Assembly: GCA_900469625.1 (NCBI GenBank)
Contig: UBXV01000041.1
Coordinates: 98,555-162,554, forward strand
DNA length: 64,000 nucleotides
Origin: Hyphomicrobiales bacterium
GTDB lineage: Bacteria > Pseudomonadota > Alphaproteobacteria > Rhizobiales > Rhizobiaceae
Direction of reading: 5' to 3'
Below, one piece after another: positions 45,455 through 54,056 of this stretch. The translations under genes were made by a program, and so were the position numbers. Below the pieces are notes generated by a model. That model did not search any database, was not told the DNA's origin, and saw only the letters and a program-made list of their open reading frames with translations. Position 1 is the stretch's first letter, and each line of letters opens with the position of its first letter.

Positions 45455-45472
45455 CCCCGCCGTAGCGCGGGG
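45455..45472 (+). terminator. Hairpin after the capsid gene, possible attenuator
   Basis: A CCCCGC/GCGGGG stem with six-base loop lies 10 bases after the capsid stop codon. The T-tract is short (TT then C6), so it may attenuate rather than end transcription and leave capsid mRNA in excess. Confidence 0.4.
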
Positions 45473-45496
45473 TTCCCCCCAATTGGAGAACATCCG

Positions 45497-45820
45497 ATGA
45501 AAATCCGCATCACGCGTGGCGGCATCTTCGGCAAGGACGGCGAGATCGCCGTCGGTACCGAGCTTGACGTCAAGGAAGAGCCGAAAGGCTGGGTTGGCCG
45601 GTATGAGGTCATTTCCGGCGGCGGCAAGGGCAAGGACTTCGCGACGGGCGCCAGCGACGGTGAGCCCAAGACGGCGGCCGAAGTCCTGGAAATGGCGAAG
45701 GATCCGAACGTCCAGTTCATGTCCTTCAAGGCAGCGGCGACCAAGCTTCTCGGCGACAAGACGCCTGCAAAGAAGGACGAGATCATCGCTGCCCTCGAAG
45801 ACCTCGCAACTCAGCCGTAA
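45497..45820 (+). CDS. Phage structural-region protein, unknown
   Basis: A 107-residue protein: an N-terminal beta part (MKIRITRGGIFGKDGEIAVGTELDVKE) and a C-terminal helical part. GGAGAA upstream. Genes in this position after the capsid often encode head-completion or decoration factors. Confidence 0.65.
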   Translation: MKIRITRGGIFGKDGEIAVGTELDVKEEPKGWVGRYEVISGGGKGKDFATGASDGEPKTAAEVLEMAKDPNVQFMSFKAAATKLLGDKTPAKKDEIIAALEDLATQP

Positions 45821-45829
45821 GGGGCAATC

Positions 45830-46324
45830 ATGGCAGGCTATGGTGAAGACAGCACGTTTCAGGCGTGGCTGACAGAGAACGGCTACACGCTCCCTGGTGG
45901 GTCGCCGTCGCCTGCCGTGCTCCGTAATCGCGGGAGCCAGTATATCGACTCGGTATACGGCTCTCGCTTCGTCGGTCGCATTGCGGCCTACGACCAGGAA
46001 CGTCAGTGGCCGCGCGAGGGCGCAATCGTGAGCGGGCAGCTGATCCCGTCCGATGTCGTGCCAGCGGCGATCATCCATGCATCATTCTATGCGGCCTACC
46101 AGGAGGCGACGAAGCCCGGCAGCCTATCTGTTATGGGCTCCCGCGCTACCCGCGTGAAGCGGAAGAAGGTCGGCCAGCTTGAGGTCGAGTATCAGAGCAC
46201 GTCCGGCGAGAGCGAGACGGGCGCCGACCTCACACCCATCATTTCAGTCGTAGACGGCATGTTGGCGCCTTTCCTGCGCGACGAGAGCCTCGTCTGCGTC
46301 GGCATCCTGTCGGTTGGCTATTAG
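45830..46324 (+). CDS. Head-tail connector (DnaT-like family)
   Basis: The 164-residue protein (YGEDSTFQAWLTENGYTLPGG, LRNRGSQYIDSVYGSRFVG, QWPREGA) matches the phage family named 'putative DnaT-like ssDNA binding', which in fact are head-tail adaptors. It attaches to the portal. Its stop overlaps the next minus-strand gene by four bases. Confidence 0.82.
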   Translation: MAGYGEDSTFQAWLTENGYTLPGGSPSPAVLRNRGSQYIDSVYGSRFVGRIAAYDQERQWPREGAIVSGQLIPSDVVPAAIIHASFYAAYQEATKPGSLSVMGSRATRVKRKKVGQLEVEYQSTSGESETGADLTPIISVVDGMLAPFLRDESLVCVGILSVGY

Positions 46325-46632
46325 TGATACTTCATGAGGACGATCAGCCGCTCACCATCACTGTTCGTCCACTCAGACGCACGATAGAAAAAGCAGCTCG
46401 GGTAATCGTCCAAGTATGGTTTTGCTGGCACGTGTAAATTCGAACGTGCCGACTTCCAGAATTCAAAGCATGCCTGCGGAGATATGCGGCGAACCGGCAG
46501 CCCGACGTCAACTTCAATGAACGCAAGAGGCCCTCCGCGAAGCATAGCGCGGATTTCCTCCTCCGTCAGGTCATCCCTGACGCATCGGCCTATCTCTCCG
46601 TCATGCTGCAGTTTTTCCAGCGAACTGTTCAT
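46321..46632 (-). CDS. Small minus-strand cargo gene 1 in the late operon
   Basis: A 103-residue soluble protein (LTEEEIRAMLRGGPLAFIEVDVGLPVRRI, PSCFFYRASEWTNSDGERLIVLMKYH) on the strand opposite to the structural genes. Composition and a four-base convergent overlap with the connector gene look like those of other insertions in this operon. Family not recognised. Confidence 0.6.
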   Translation of the reverse strand: MNSSLEKLQHDGEIGRCVRDDLTEEEIRAMLRGGPLAFIEVDVGLPVRRISPQACFEFWKSARSNLHVPAKPYLDDYPSCFFYRASEWTNSDGERLIVLMKYH

Positions 46633-46672
46633 GTATTGCGCCCATTGATTCCTTGAGTGAGGAGCTTATCGC

Positions 46673-47038
46673 TTGGCAACGTTTGATTACAACGGCATGC
46701 AGGCAACCGCGCACGAGCTCATCGAAGAGTTCGGCCAGGCCGGCGCCGTGACGCGGATCACGCCTCCCGATCCTGTCTACGGCGGTGACCCGGTCGTCAC
46801 GTCGTACCCAGCCACGCTGGTGCCCATGGCCTACGAGGCCCGCTACATCGACGGCACGGTCATCCGGACCGGCGACATGCAGATTTACATTTCACCCGTC
46901 GGCCTCGCGATCGAGCCGACCGTCGGAGACATCGTCACCGCCAACGGTACCGACTACGCCATCGTGAATGGCGACCCGAACAAATATGACGGCGTGACCG
47001 CTGTCGTCTTCATCGTCCAAGGAAGGATGCACCCATGA
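46673..47038 (+). CDS. Head-closure/tail-completion protein
   Basis: A 121-residue beta-rich protein (GAVTRITPPDPVYGGDPVVTSYPATL, YIDGTVIRTGDMQIYISPVGL) with the look of phage neck or head-closure proteins. It starts at TTG with GTGAGGAG upstream. Overlaps the next small gene by four bases. Confidence 0.7.
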   Translation: MATFDYNGMQATAHELIEEFGQAGAVTRITPPDPVYGGDPVVTSYPATLVPMAYEARYIDGTVIRTGDMQIYISPVGLAIEPTVGDIVTANGTDYAIVNGDPNKYDGVTAVVFIVQGRMHP

Positions 47039-47184
47039 GCAAGATCAAGGTCGAAGTCGTCCATGCGTTCGAGCGCTACAAGATCGGTGACAAGCCGGAG
47101 ATGACGAACACCAAAGCCGAAGCACTTGAGAAGATGGGACTGGTGAAGCTTCCGAAGTCGACGACGGCCAAGGCTGCCTCGTGA
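47035..47184 (+). CDS. 49-residue phage protein
   Basis: A short basic protein MSKIKVEVVHAFERYKIGD to TTAKAAS, bounded by ATGA at the start and GTGA at the end with its neighbours. Function unknown; in this position phages often carry a small head-tail joining factor. Confidence 0.55.
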   Translation: MSKIKVEVVHAFERYKIGDKPEMTNTKAEALEKMGLVKLPKSTTAKAAS

Positions 47185-48218
47185 CGTTCGACGAACTGCT
47201 CGCCACCTACGAGCCCCGGCTTGCCGCGGCATTTCGTGAGGCGGTGGACGAGATCAAGTCGAGCATTATCCTCGCTCGCGTCATCGAGCGCCTCAAGCGC
47301 GGTGATGTGAACGGCGCGGTTGAGGCCATGCAGCTTGAGCCCGAGGCCTTCTCGGCTCTGGAAATCGCGTTGCAGGAGGCGTTCAACGCCGGTGGCACGA
47401 ACGCCGTCGGCGAACTGCCCAAGGTCATGGACCCCCAGGGCAACCGCGTCATCTGGCGGTTCGGCGTCCGCAACCCGGTTGCCGAGGCGATCTTGCGCGA
47501 TCTGTCGTCGAAGATGGTCACGCACATCACCGAGGATCAGCGGCAAGGTGTGCGCCAGGCATTGGAGCAGGGGCTTGCCCGAGGCGCGAACCCGCGCGCG
47601 ACTGCACTCGACGTTGTCGGTCGACAGAACCGAGTAACCGGCCGCCGCGAGGGTGGCGTCATCGGCCTGACCCGCTACCAGATCGAGTTCATCGAGCGGG
47701 CCCGCGTCAACCTGGCGTCGGGCGATCCGGAACTGATGAAGAGGTATTTCGAGCTCAAGACCCGCGACAAGCGCTTCGATCGTTCGATTGCGGCGGCCAT
47801 GCGCGAGGGGAAGCCGATCACCGGCGACGCCCTCACCAAAGTCGTCGGCAGGCTCCGCGACAAGAACCTTATTCTCCGCGGTGAGATGCTGGCACGTACC
47901 GAAACCATGATGGCGCTTGGCTCGGCTCGCGACGAAGCTATCCGCCAGCAGATCGAGGCCGGCAAGGTACAGGCGCAAGACGTCACCAAAATCTGGCGAT
48001 CAGCCGGCGACAGTCGAGTTCGGCACACACATCGTGTCCTGAACGGCAAGAGCGTCGGTATCGACGAGGTGTTTCAGAGCCCGTCAGGTGCGCTCGTGCG
48101 CTATCCGGGCGACCCGCGCGCTCCGATCATGGAAACGTCGGGCTGTCGCTGCCGTCTGGAATACAAGATCGACTACATCGGCGCCGTTGTGCGTCGTTAT
48201 CGAGCCGAGGCGGTCTGA
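47181..48218 (+). CDS. Minor head protein, Mu gpF-like (phage head morphogenesis)
   Basis: The 345-residue protein ends in the conserved block ARTETMMALGSARDEA, WRSAGDSRVRHTHRVLNGKSVG, SGCRCRLEYKID, that marks the Mu F-like head morphogenesis domain (a minor head protein injected or bound near the portal). GTG start overlapping the small gene upstream. Unusual place, after the head-tail connectors rather than before the capsid. Confidence 0.85.
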   Translation: MTFDELLATYEPRLAAAFREAVDEIKSSIILARVIERLKRGDVNGAVEAMQLEPEAFSALEIALQEAFNAGGTNAVGELPKVMDPQGNRVIWRFGVRNPVAEAILRDLSSKMVTHITEDQRQGVRQALEQGLARGANPRATALDVVGRQNRVTGRREGGVIGLTRYQIEFIERARVNLASGDPELMKRYFELKTRDKRFDRSIAAAMREGKPITGDALTKVVGRLRDKNLILRGEMLARTETMMALGSARDEAIRQQIEAGKVQAQDVTKIWRSAGDSRVRHTHRVLNGKSVGIDEVFQSPSGALVRYPGDPRAPIMETSGCRCRLEYKIDYIGAVVRRYRAEAV

Positions 48219-48673
48219 TGGCAAAGCTTTCGTTCAGTGCCACCGTTGCGGCATTCGCCGAGAAGATCGAGGGCGCGGTCGAAGCGGTGTTCAAGGAGAG
48301 CGTGCAAGAAGTTGTGGAGGTCATGCAGAAGCCTGAGGGCGAAGGCGGAAGAATGCATGTCGACACCGGCTTCTTGCGGGCTTCGCTGATGGCATCGACG
48401 GCCGCAATGCCGGCGATAAACTCGGGAAAGAACCCAGCACCCGGCGCTGGCAAGAATAGCTACGGGTTCGACTTCGATCAGATCGAAGCCGTCATTCTAG
48501 GGGCTGATGTCAATGACACCCTGTTTTTCGGTTATACGGCGGCCTATGCAGTGCATCGGGAGTTCGGCTCCAACGGGCAGGCGCCAGACGCTTTCGTCCG
48601 CAGTGCGGCGCAGCAGTGGCAAGGGATCGTCGACCGCAAAGCAACCGAGCTTAAGCGTCGTCTTGGGCTTTGA
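48218..48673 (+). CDS. Tail component, HK97 gp10-like
   Basis: The 151-residue protein (MHVDTGFLRASLMASTAAM, VHREFGSNGQAPDAFVRSAAQQW) has the HVDTGxLRxS and YxxxxEFG layout of HK97 gp10-type neck/tail-completion proteins. The start shares one base with the preceding stop. The 3' end overlaps the next minus-strand gene by 23 bases. Confidence 0.82.
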   Translation: MAKLSFSATVAAFAEKIEGAVEAVFKESVQEVVEVMQKPEGEGGRMHVDTGFLRASLMASTAAMPAINSGKNPAPGAGKNSYGFDFDQIEAVILGADVNDTLFFGYTAAYAVHREFGSNGQAPDAFVRSAAQQWQGIVDRKATELKRRLGL

Positions 48674-48860
48674 TCGAGGGGTTCACGTCGCTGTCGCGAT
48701 CCTGCGCAGCTAAATGACCCATCTGCAGTAGCACGATAGCGCGGCGTGCAGCCTTAAGCGCGGTGTCGCCGCGCACAGTCACGCCATCCTCACGGCCGAC
48801 GGCCAGCAGGGCGGCATGCAGGCGTTCATACACCTGATCGTCGGACAGTTTTTCGGCCAT
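48651..48860 (-). CDS. Small minus-strand cargo gene 2 in the late operon
   Basis: A 69-residue helical protein (AEKLSDDQVYERLHAALLAVGREDGV, KAARRAIVLLQMG). An earlier ATG exists but runs into the tail-terminator gene. Its 3' end overlaps the gp10-like gene by 23 bases. Function unknown. Confidence 0.55.
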   Translation of the reverse strand: MAEKLSDDQVYERLHAALLAVGREDGVTVRGDTALKAARRAIVLLQMGHLAAQDRDSDVNPSIKAQDDA

Positions 48861-48879
48861 TGCGCCAAGGGATACACCA

Positions 48880-49308
48880 ATGCCGTCAGGTGTGGAAGCG
48901 AACATCTTTAAGGCGATGATCGATCGGCTGTTGTTGCTGACGTTCACGCCAGCCCAGCCCATCGCGGCGCCGAACATTCCGTTCCCGGCTGCAGGGCAGA
49001 CCAAGCCGAAAGACTACCTCGAGGTGACATTCCTGCCCAATGCGACGACGACGCGCACGGTCGGCCCCGGGCGCCAACAGCATCGCGGCATCATGCAGGT
49101 GTCGGTCCACTATGGATCTGGAACCGGCATCATCATCCCGCTTCAGCGGTCAGACCAGATCGTCGCTCACTTCCCGAAGGACCTAGTCCTGTTTGAGAGC
49201 GGCGTTCGCGTGAAGATCTACCGCAAGCCCTATGCGATCCCGATGCCGCCGGCGAATGGGTCGCTGATGGTGCCGGTCACCATCCAGTACGAGAGCTTTA
49301 ACGCCTAA
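48880..49308 (+). CDS. Tail terminator-like protein (DUF4128)
   Basis: The 142-residue protein fits the DUF4128 tail-completion type: YLEVTFLPNATTTRTVGPGRQQHRGIMQVSVHYGSGTG is its core. It caps the tail tube and joins it to the neck. Preceded at 48860 by a divergent small gene. Confidence 0.8.
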   Translation: MPSGVEANIFKAMIDRLLLLTFTPAQPIAAPNIPFPAAGQTKPKDYLEVTFLPNATTTRTVGPGRQQHRGIMQVSVHYGSGTGIIIPLQRSDQIVAHFPKDLVLFESGVRVKIYRKPYAIPMPPANGSLMVPVTIQYESFNA

Positions 49309-49325
49309 CAGCAAGGAGAATCCCA

Positions 49326-49820
49326 GTGACCATTACCACGGCAACCGGGGCCCGCTATTTCATCGGCGGCACCACGGCTATTCCATATGCGAGCGGTGAT
49401 GCCGCCGCGATCGCCGCCTTCGAGGCCCTGACGTGGGTCGAGATCAAGGAAGTCGAGGACGGCGGCGAGATCGGCGACGAATCCGCCGACGTTACCTTCC
49501 AGTCCTTGTCCGACGGTCGCGTTCGCCACCTTAAGGGTGCACGCGACGCCGGCACCCTGGCACTCGTCGTCGGTGATGACCCGCTCGACCTTGGTCAGAT
49601 CGCCCTTCGCGCGGCCGAGCAGACGAAGTTCCAATACAACTTCAAAATCGAGTACGAAGACGCGCCGGACTCGACCTATTCGAACAGTGTCGACTACTTC
49701 CGCGGTCTCGTCATGTCGGCCCGGAAACAGGTCGGCGCCGGCGACAACGTGCTTCGACGCACTTTCAACATCGGGGTCAATACCGAGATCCTCACCGTCG
49801 AACCCGACAATACCCCGTAA
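49326..49820 (+). CDS. Major tail tube protein
   Basis: A 164-residue beta-rich protein with ARYFIGGTTAIPYASGDAAAI, EIKEVEDGGEIGDE, and LVMSARKQVGAGDNVLRRTFNIGVNTEIL, like siphophage major tail proteins. AAGGAGAAT upstream gives strong translation. Followed immediately by the tail chaperone genes. Confidence 0.85.
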   Translation: MTITTATGARYFIGGTTAIPYASGDAAAIAAFEALTWVEIKEVEDGGEIGDESADVTFQSLSDGRVRHLKGARDAGTLALVVGDDPLDLGQIALRAAEQTKFQYNFKIEYEDAPDSTYSNSVDYFRGLVMSARKQVGAGDNVLRRTFNIGVNTEILTVEPDNTP

Positions 49821-49829
49821 GGAGCATCT

Positions 49830-50246
49830 ATGTTCGATCTTGCAAAGTTCGACCAGGAAATCGCGTTCGACTTCGAACAGGCTTTCTCCCTCGATATCCG
49901 TCATCCCATTACGGGCGAAAAGACCGGCCTCGTAGTCGAAGTCGTTTCCTACCGGTCAGAGCGGGTGAAGCGCGTTCAGCGTCGCTTGGCGAACGCCACG
50001 ATCCGCGAGAACAAGAAGAACCCGAAGAAGGTGGGGACCGTAGAGGAAGTCGAGGAGCGCACGAATGAAATCGTCGCGGCCTCGATCATCTCGTGGAACA
50101 TGACCAGGGACAAGGCTCCGGTCGAATGCACGCCGGAGACCATCCTGCAGATCATCTCGGATCCGCGGTATTTCTTCATCGCCGAGCAGGTCGATAAGGC
50201 CGCTGACGAAGACGCCAATTTTACGAAGCAGTCGCAGAGGATCTAA
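49830..50246 (+). CDS. Tail assembly chaperone, short form (G-like)
   Basis: A 138-residue protein between the tail tube and tape-measure genes, the position of lambda gene G and relatives. It ends ADEDANFTKQSQRI. AAGGAG precedes the ATG. Just before its stop a TTTT run (50219-50222) offers a -1 slip into a second open frame that continues for 130 codons (next entry). Chaperones of this type bind the tape-measure protein during tail assembly. Confidence 0.82.
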   Translation: MFDLAKFDQEIAFDFEQAFSLDIRHPITGEKTGLVVEVVSYRSERVKRVQRRLANATIRENKKNPKKVGTVEEVEERTNEIVAASIISWNMTRDKAPVECTPETILQIISDPRYFFIAEQVDKAADEDANFTKQSQRI

Positions 50247-50614
50247 TCGCCTTTGCGGCTGCGCATTTCGCGCCACGGCGCAAAAATGATGCCCCGCCAG
50301 AACAGCCAGCCGAAGCCGGTCACATTTGGGATTGGTTCGTTGAACTCCACAACGGCCGGCAATCCGGCTTCGCGGCCACCCCCATCAGCTTCAGCGAGAT
50401 CGTGGCCTTCTGTCGACTGACGGGCGCCGTGATCACTCCATGGGAACTGTCCGTGATCCGCCGAATGGATCAGGTCGTGCTCGCAATCATCAACAAGACC
50501 GGCAGACCAGACCTTGCCACGAAAGAGCCGACCGAAGCCGACGTCGCTGAATCCAAGTTGCGGATCCGAGGCGTGGCCAAAAGCCGGCGAGTGGTTAAGC
50601 GGCCAAGGGAGTGA
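50223..50614 (+). CDS. Tail assembly chaperone extension read by probable -1 frameshift (GT-like)
   Basis: The frame, YEAVAEDLIAFAAAHFAPRR onward to VVKRPRE, is clearly coding (WDWFVELHNGRQSGF, FSEIVAFCRLTGA) yet has no start codon in its first 60 codons. It is in the -1 frame of the short chaperone gene. A stop in this frame at 50204 and the 0-frame stop at 50244 restrict the crossing to 50207-50243, where TTTT lies. The long product would be about 260 residues. It ends three bases before the tape measure. Confidence 0.75.
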
Positions 50615-50617
50615 GAA

Positions 50618-52888
50618 ATGACCGAACTTGCATCCCTTGGCATCGAGGCGAAAACCACCGGCGTTGACCAGGCCACGAACCAGCTCGACAAGTTGACGGG
50701 TGCTGCAAAGCGGGTTGAGGCTGCTGTCAGCGGAGTGACCACGTCCAGCGCTAGTGCCGCGAAGGCTGCAGCAACGCTGGCGAATGGAACGGCAGAAGCC
50801 GGGCGGGCGGCTGGTAAGGCGGAAGGGATGTTTTCCCGCCTTTGGGCGATGCTCGGCCGCCTGACCGGTGCGTCGAATATGGCTGCACAGTCGCTCGGCA
50901 AGGTCCAGAGTGCGGCGAACGACAATGCCCCAAGCATGGTGAAGACGCACAACACGGCGAACCTTGCCGCGCAGGGCTTTGACATCGTCACTACGGCGGC
51001 GGGCGGGATGAATGCAGGCCTGATTGGCATGCAACAGGGCTTGCAGGTCGCGCAAGTCGCTATGATGTCGACTGACGGGTTTGCTAAAACACTCGCGGCG
51101 TCACTCGCTGCGATGCTCTCTCCCATCACGTTTGTGGCCGTCGCTCTCACCACCCTAGTTGCTGTCGGCATCCAGGCGGTGAACTGGAGCAAACTCGCGG
51201 CGACCGCGCTTACTGGCCTCGCCGACGTGCTGCAAACGATCGCACCCTATGCGGTAGCAGCCGCTGCCGCGCTCGCGTTGCTTTATGCTCCCGCAATCAT
51301 CGGCGGCGTCGTGAGCTTGATCGCCTTGCTGGCCCGATTGTCGGTTGCTGCCGTCGGCGCAGCGGCTGCCATAGCTGCGGCTAACCCGGCTGGCGCGCTG
51401 ATCCTCGGCATCACGGCCGCTGTTGCCGCGGCGAACATCTTCCGCGATGAGCTCGCGCAGATCTTCGGTCGCGACATCGTCGCCGACGCCAAGACAGGGG
51501 CAAACTTTGTCATCGGTGCGTTTGTCGCGGCGTACAACACTATCAAGACGATTTGGGCGAATTTTCCCAACGTGATCGGCGCGGCTGCGGTTGGCGCCGC
51601 TAACATGGCGATCAAAGCCGTGAACGCGATCGTTGCTGCAAGCGTCCAGGCATTGAACGGCCTAATCACGAGCGTCTCGACACTATTCAAGCTCGGTGGC
51701 GCCGTGGGCGCTGGGATGGACGTTGAAGGCACTCTCTCAAAGGTCGGCAAAGGCGGACTAGTAGCCCCGCAGTTCAAAGAGATGCCAAATCCCGCTGCTG
51801 CAGCGCTGGAACCAGCCCTTGGTGACTTGAGTAGTGCAAACCAAGCAGCGTTCGGAACCGATTATGTCGGCGGATTCGGTGAAGCTATTTCTCGCGGAGC
51901 CTCGGCAGCGTCCTCGAAGCTGAAGGAACTCGCCAAGGATCTGACCACGGTCGACGATAAGTCGAAGAAGAAGGGTGGTGGCGGCAAGACCGAGGCCGAG
52001 AAGTACTCGGACATCGTCGATGGCGCTAACCGCCGCATCGCATCACTGAAGGCGGAGCAAGAAGCGCTCGGCATGACGGAGCAGTCCGCAGCCGCGCTGA
52101 AGTACGAGACCGACCTCCTCAACCAGGCGCAGCAGAAGGGCATCGAACTTACGGCTGCCCAGAAGGCGGAACTGTCCGGTCTCGCCCAGACGATGGCTGC
52201 GACCGAAGTCGCCACGAAGAAGGCAAAGGAAGCGCTCGACTTTGCCAAGGATGCAACCAAGGGCTTCTTTTCGGATCTCCGCTCCGGTCTCGCTAACAGC
52301 GAGGGACTTTGGCAGTCGTTCGGAAAGGCGGCCCTCAACGTCCTCGATAAGATCATCAGCAAGGTTGAGACCGAATTGGTGGACGCCCTGTTCTCAGCCG
52401 GCGGCGCGACGGGCACTGGTGGCGGAGGCGGACTCTTCGGTTCGATCCTCGGCGGTATCGGTAAGATCTTCGGCTTTGCGGCTGGCGGTTATACCGGCAG
52501 TGGGGCCACGGGGCGTGCTGCAGGCGTTGTCCACGGCCAGGAATATGTCTTCAACGCTCGTGCCACCAAGAAGATCGGCGTCGGCAACCTTGAGCGCATG
52601 CACAAGGCGGCAAACGGCAACGGCTATCAGTCCGGTGGCTACGTCACCCCAATGGCCCCCGCGACCAGTCAGAACGGCGGTGTCATCGTCGTTAGGACCA
52701 TCAACGAAGTCCGCAACGGCAACCTCGTGCCCGTGATGACGGAAGTTGCCGGCGATGTCGCTGGCCAGAAGATTGATCAGGCAACGCCACAGATCGTCAC
52801 GACCTCGGTTTCCGAAGCAAACAAGCGCGTCGTGCCAACGATGGCCGGATATCAGGCGAACAAGTCAGGTGCTGACTATCGCAGCTAA
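50618..52888 (+). CDS. Tail tape-measure protein
   Basis: The 756-residue protein has an N-terminal coiled region (TTGVDQATNQLDKLTGAAKRVEAAV), several hydrophobic membrane-like segments (about 150-280), a long helical part (about 450-570) and a glycine-rich end with GRAAGVVHGQEYVFNARATKKIG, the usual C-terminal processing-region motif. Its length sets tail length; about 756 residues suggests a tail near 110 nm by the usual 0.15 nm per residue. Its stop overlaps the next minus-strand gene. Confidence 0.93.
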   Translation: MTELASLGIEAKTTGVDQATNQLDKLTGAAKRVEAAVSGVTTSSASAAKAAATLANGTAEAGRAAGKAEGMFSRLWAMLGRLTGASNMAAQSLGKVQSAANDNAPSMVKTHNTANLAAQGFDIVTTAAGGMNAGLIGMQQGLQVAQVAMMSTDGFAKTLAASLAAMLSPITFVAVALTTLVAVGIQAVNWSKLAATALTGLADVLQTIAPYAVAAAAALALLYAPAIIGGVVSLIALLARLSVAAVGAAAAIAAANPAGALILGITAAVAAANIFRDELAQIFGRDIVADAKTGANFVIGAFVAAYNTIKTIWANFPNVIGAAAVGAANMAIKAVNAIVAASVQALNGLITSVSTLFKLGGAVGAGMDVEGTLSKVGKGGLVAPQFKEMPNPAAAALEPALGDLSSANQAAFGTDYVGGFGEAISRGASAASSKLKELAKDLTTVDDKSKKKGGGGKTEAEKYSDIVDGANRRIASLKAEQEALGMTEQSAAALKYETDLLNQAQQKGIELTAAQKAELSGLAQTMAATEVATKKAKEALDFAKDATKGFFSDLRSGLANSEGLWQSFGKAALNVLDKIISKVETELVDALFSAGGATGTGGGGGLFGSILGGIGKIFGFAAGGYTGSGATGRAAGVVHGQEYVFNARATKKIGVGNLERMHKAANGNGYQSGGYVTPMAPATSQNGGVIVVRTINEVRNGNLVPVMTEVAGDVAGQKIDQATPQIVTTSVSEANKRVVPTMAGYQANKSGADYRS

Positions 52889-53274
52889 GAGTCCGTCAGT
52901 CCGCCGACGATCACAGTGAACGGGCGGAGCGGTTGATCAGGTAGTGGAACTTCTTCTTTCTGCGCGATCAGTCGCAAACCCGCTGCGGTCGCGTAGAAGC
53001 GGTCTTTGGTTTCAGCGGCCAGACGAGGATCGTCGCCTGCCTCGTTAAGTGCGGCATCTCCGTAGCATTCGCAATTGTCTGCTGCAGCCTTAATAGTTCC
53101 CTGCATACGCGCGCCCAAATCCGGGTCGTGAGCCTCCGCAGACTGCCAGATAGCCATTGCCGCATACAGTAGAGCGTTCTTCTCGTTCTCAAGCCGATAC
53201 ACTCTCTCACTGAGTTGGGAAATGAGATCAGCCAGGCGCTGTCCATCCGAAAATGAAAGATAACCTTCGTTCAT
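52885..53274 (-). CDS. Small minus-strand cargo gene 3 in the late operon
   Basis: A 129-residue helical protein (LADLISQLSERVYRLENEKNALLYAAMAIWQSAEAHDPD) with a possible coiled coil and a C-terminal LPDQPLRPFTVIVGGL. Start chosen at MNEGYLS; the frame runs 20 codons further upstream. Convergent four-base overlap with the tape-measure stop. Unknown function. Confidence 0.6.
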   Translation of the reverse strand: MNEGYLSFSDGQRLADLISQLSERVYRLENEKNALLYAAMAIWQSAEAHDPDLGARMQGTIKAAADNCECYGDAALNEAGDDPRLAAETKDRFYATAAGLRLIAQKEEVPLPDQPLRPFTVIVGGLTDS

Positions 53275-53339
53275 GCGCAAGATTCCTGGTTCGAAACGGC
53301 ATTGCACTCTGGCGGCACACCATAGGTTAGGCAAGAGCG

Positions 53340-54056
53340 ATGTCTGATTTCATTCATTGGCCCGCCGCCCTGCTCACACCAGGCGAGATACTCCCGAATC
53401 CGGTTCCTTTTACGCGAAGTGGCGGCAGGACCATCAACGGCATCGAGCGAGGCACTAGAACGGATCGGGGCTTCTGGCACATCGCGATGGTCGACGTGGT
53501 ATTGCACGAGACGGCGCAGCGCAGAACGTGGAACGCAATCCGCACGGCCCTTGGAGGCCGCGCTGGTTTGCTCGTTATCCCTGTGTGGAGTTTTGATACC
53601 GCCCCGTACATTTCAGGGCAGACTGAGCCCGATATCTACGTTCCGCATTCTGACCAGACCCCTTTCTCGGATGGAACGCTTTACCGTCAGGGCTCGATCT
53701 CTATCAATACCGTGGAAAACGTGCCGATTGGTGCCACTACGATCAAACTTCAATTGCTGCACGCCGAGCCGGATCTGGCTGGAATTCGGTTCAGCTACCG
53801 CCATGCACTCTATGAAACAGGCCCAGCAGTATCGATATCGGGCTCGGTTTGGGAAGTTTCAATTTTCCCAGCTGTGCGCGCGCCCATTCCTGCGGGTTCT
53901 GAACTGGAGGTCAATTTGCCTACCTGTCTTGTTCATCTAGAAGACGACCGTGGCATGGACATTTCGCTGAACGCCATCCAGATAACCGAACGTAGCTTGA
54001 GCTTTGTCGAGGCGACGGACTATTGGTCGGATCTTGCCGCGGGGCTTATCACATGA
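53340..54056 (+). CDS. Minor tail (distal) protein
   Basis: The 238-residue protein lies directly after the tape measure where distal tail proteins are encoded. Its beta-rich sequence (HIAMVDVVLHETAQRRTWNAIRTALGGR, LVHLEDDRGMDISLNAIQITERSLSFVEA) resembles rhizobial phage tail proteins. It probably forms a hub with the next two gene products. Four-base overlap with the next gene. Confidence 0.75.
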   Translation: MSDFIHWPAALLTPGEILPNPVPFTRSGGRTINGIERGTRTDRGFWHIAMVDVVLHETAQRRTWNAIRTALGGRAGLLVIPVWSFDTAPYISGQTEPDIYVPHSDQTPFSDGTLYRQGSISINTVENVPIGATTIKLQLLHAEPDLAGIRFSYRHALYETGPAVSISGSVWEVSIFPAVRAPIPAGSELEVNLPTCLVHLEDDRGMDISLNAIQITERSLSFVEATDYWSDLAAGLIT

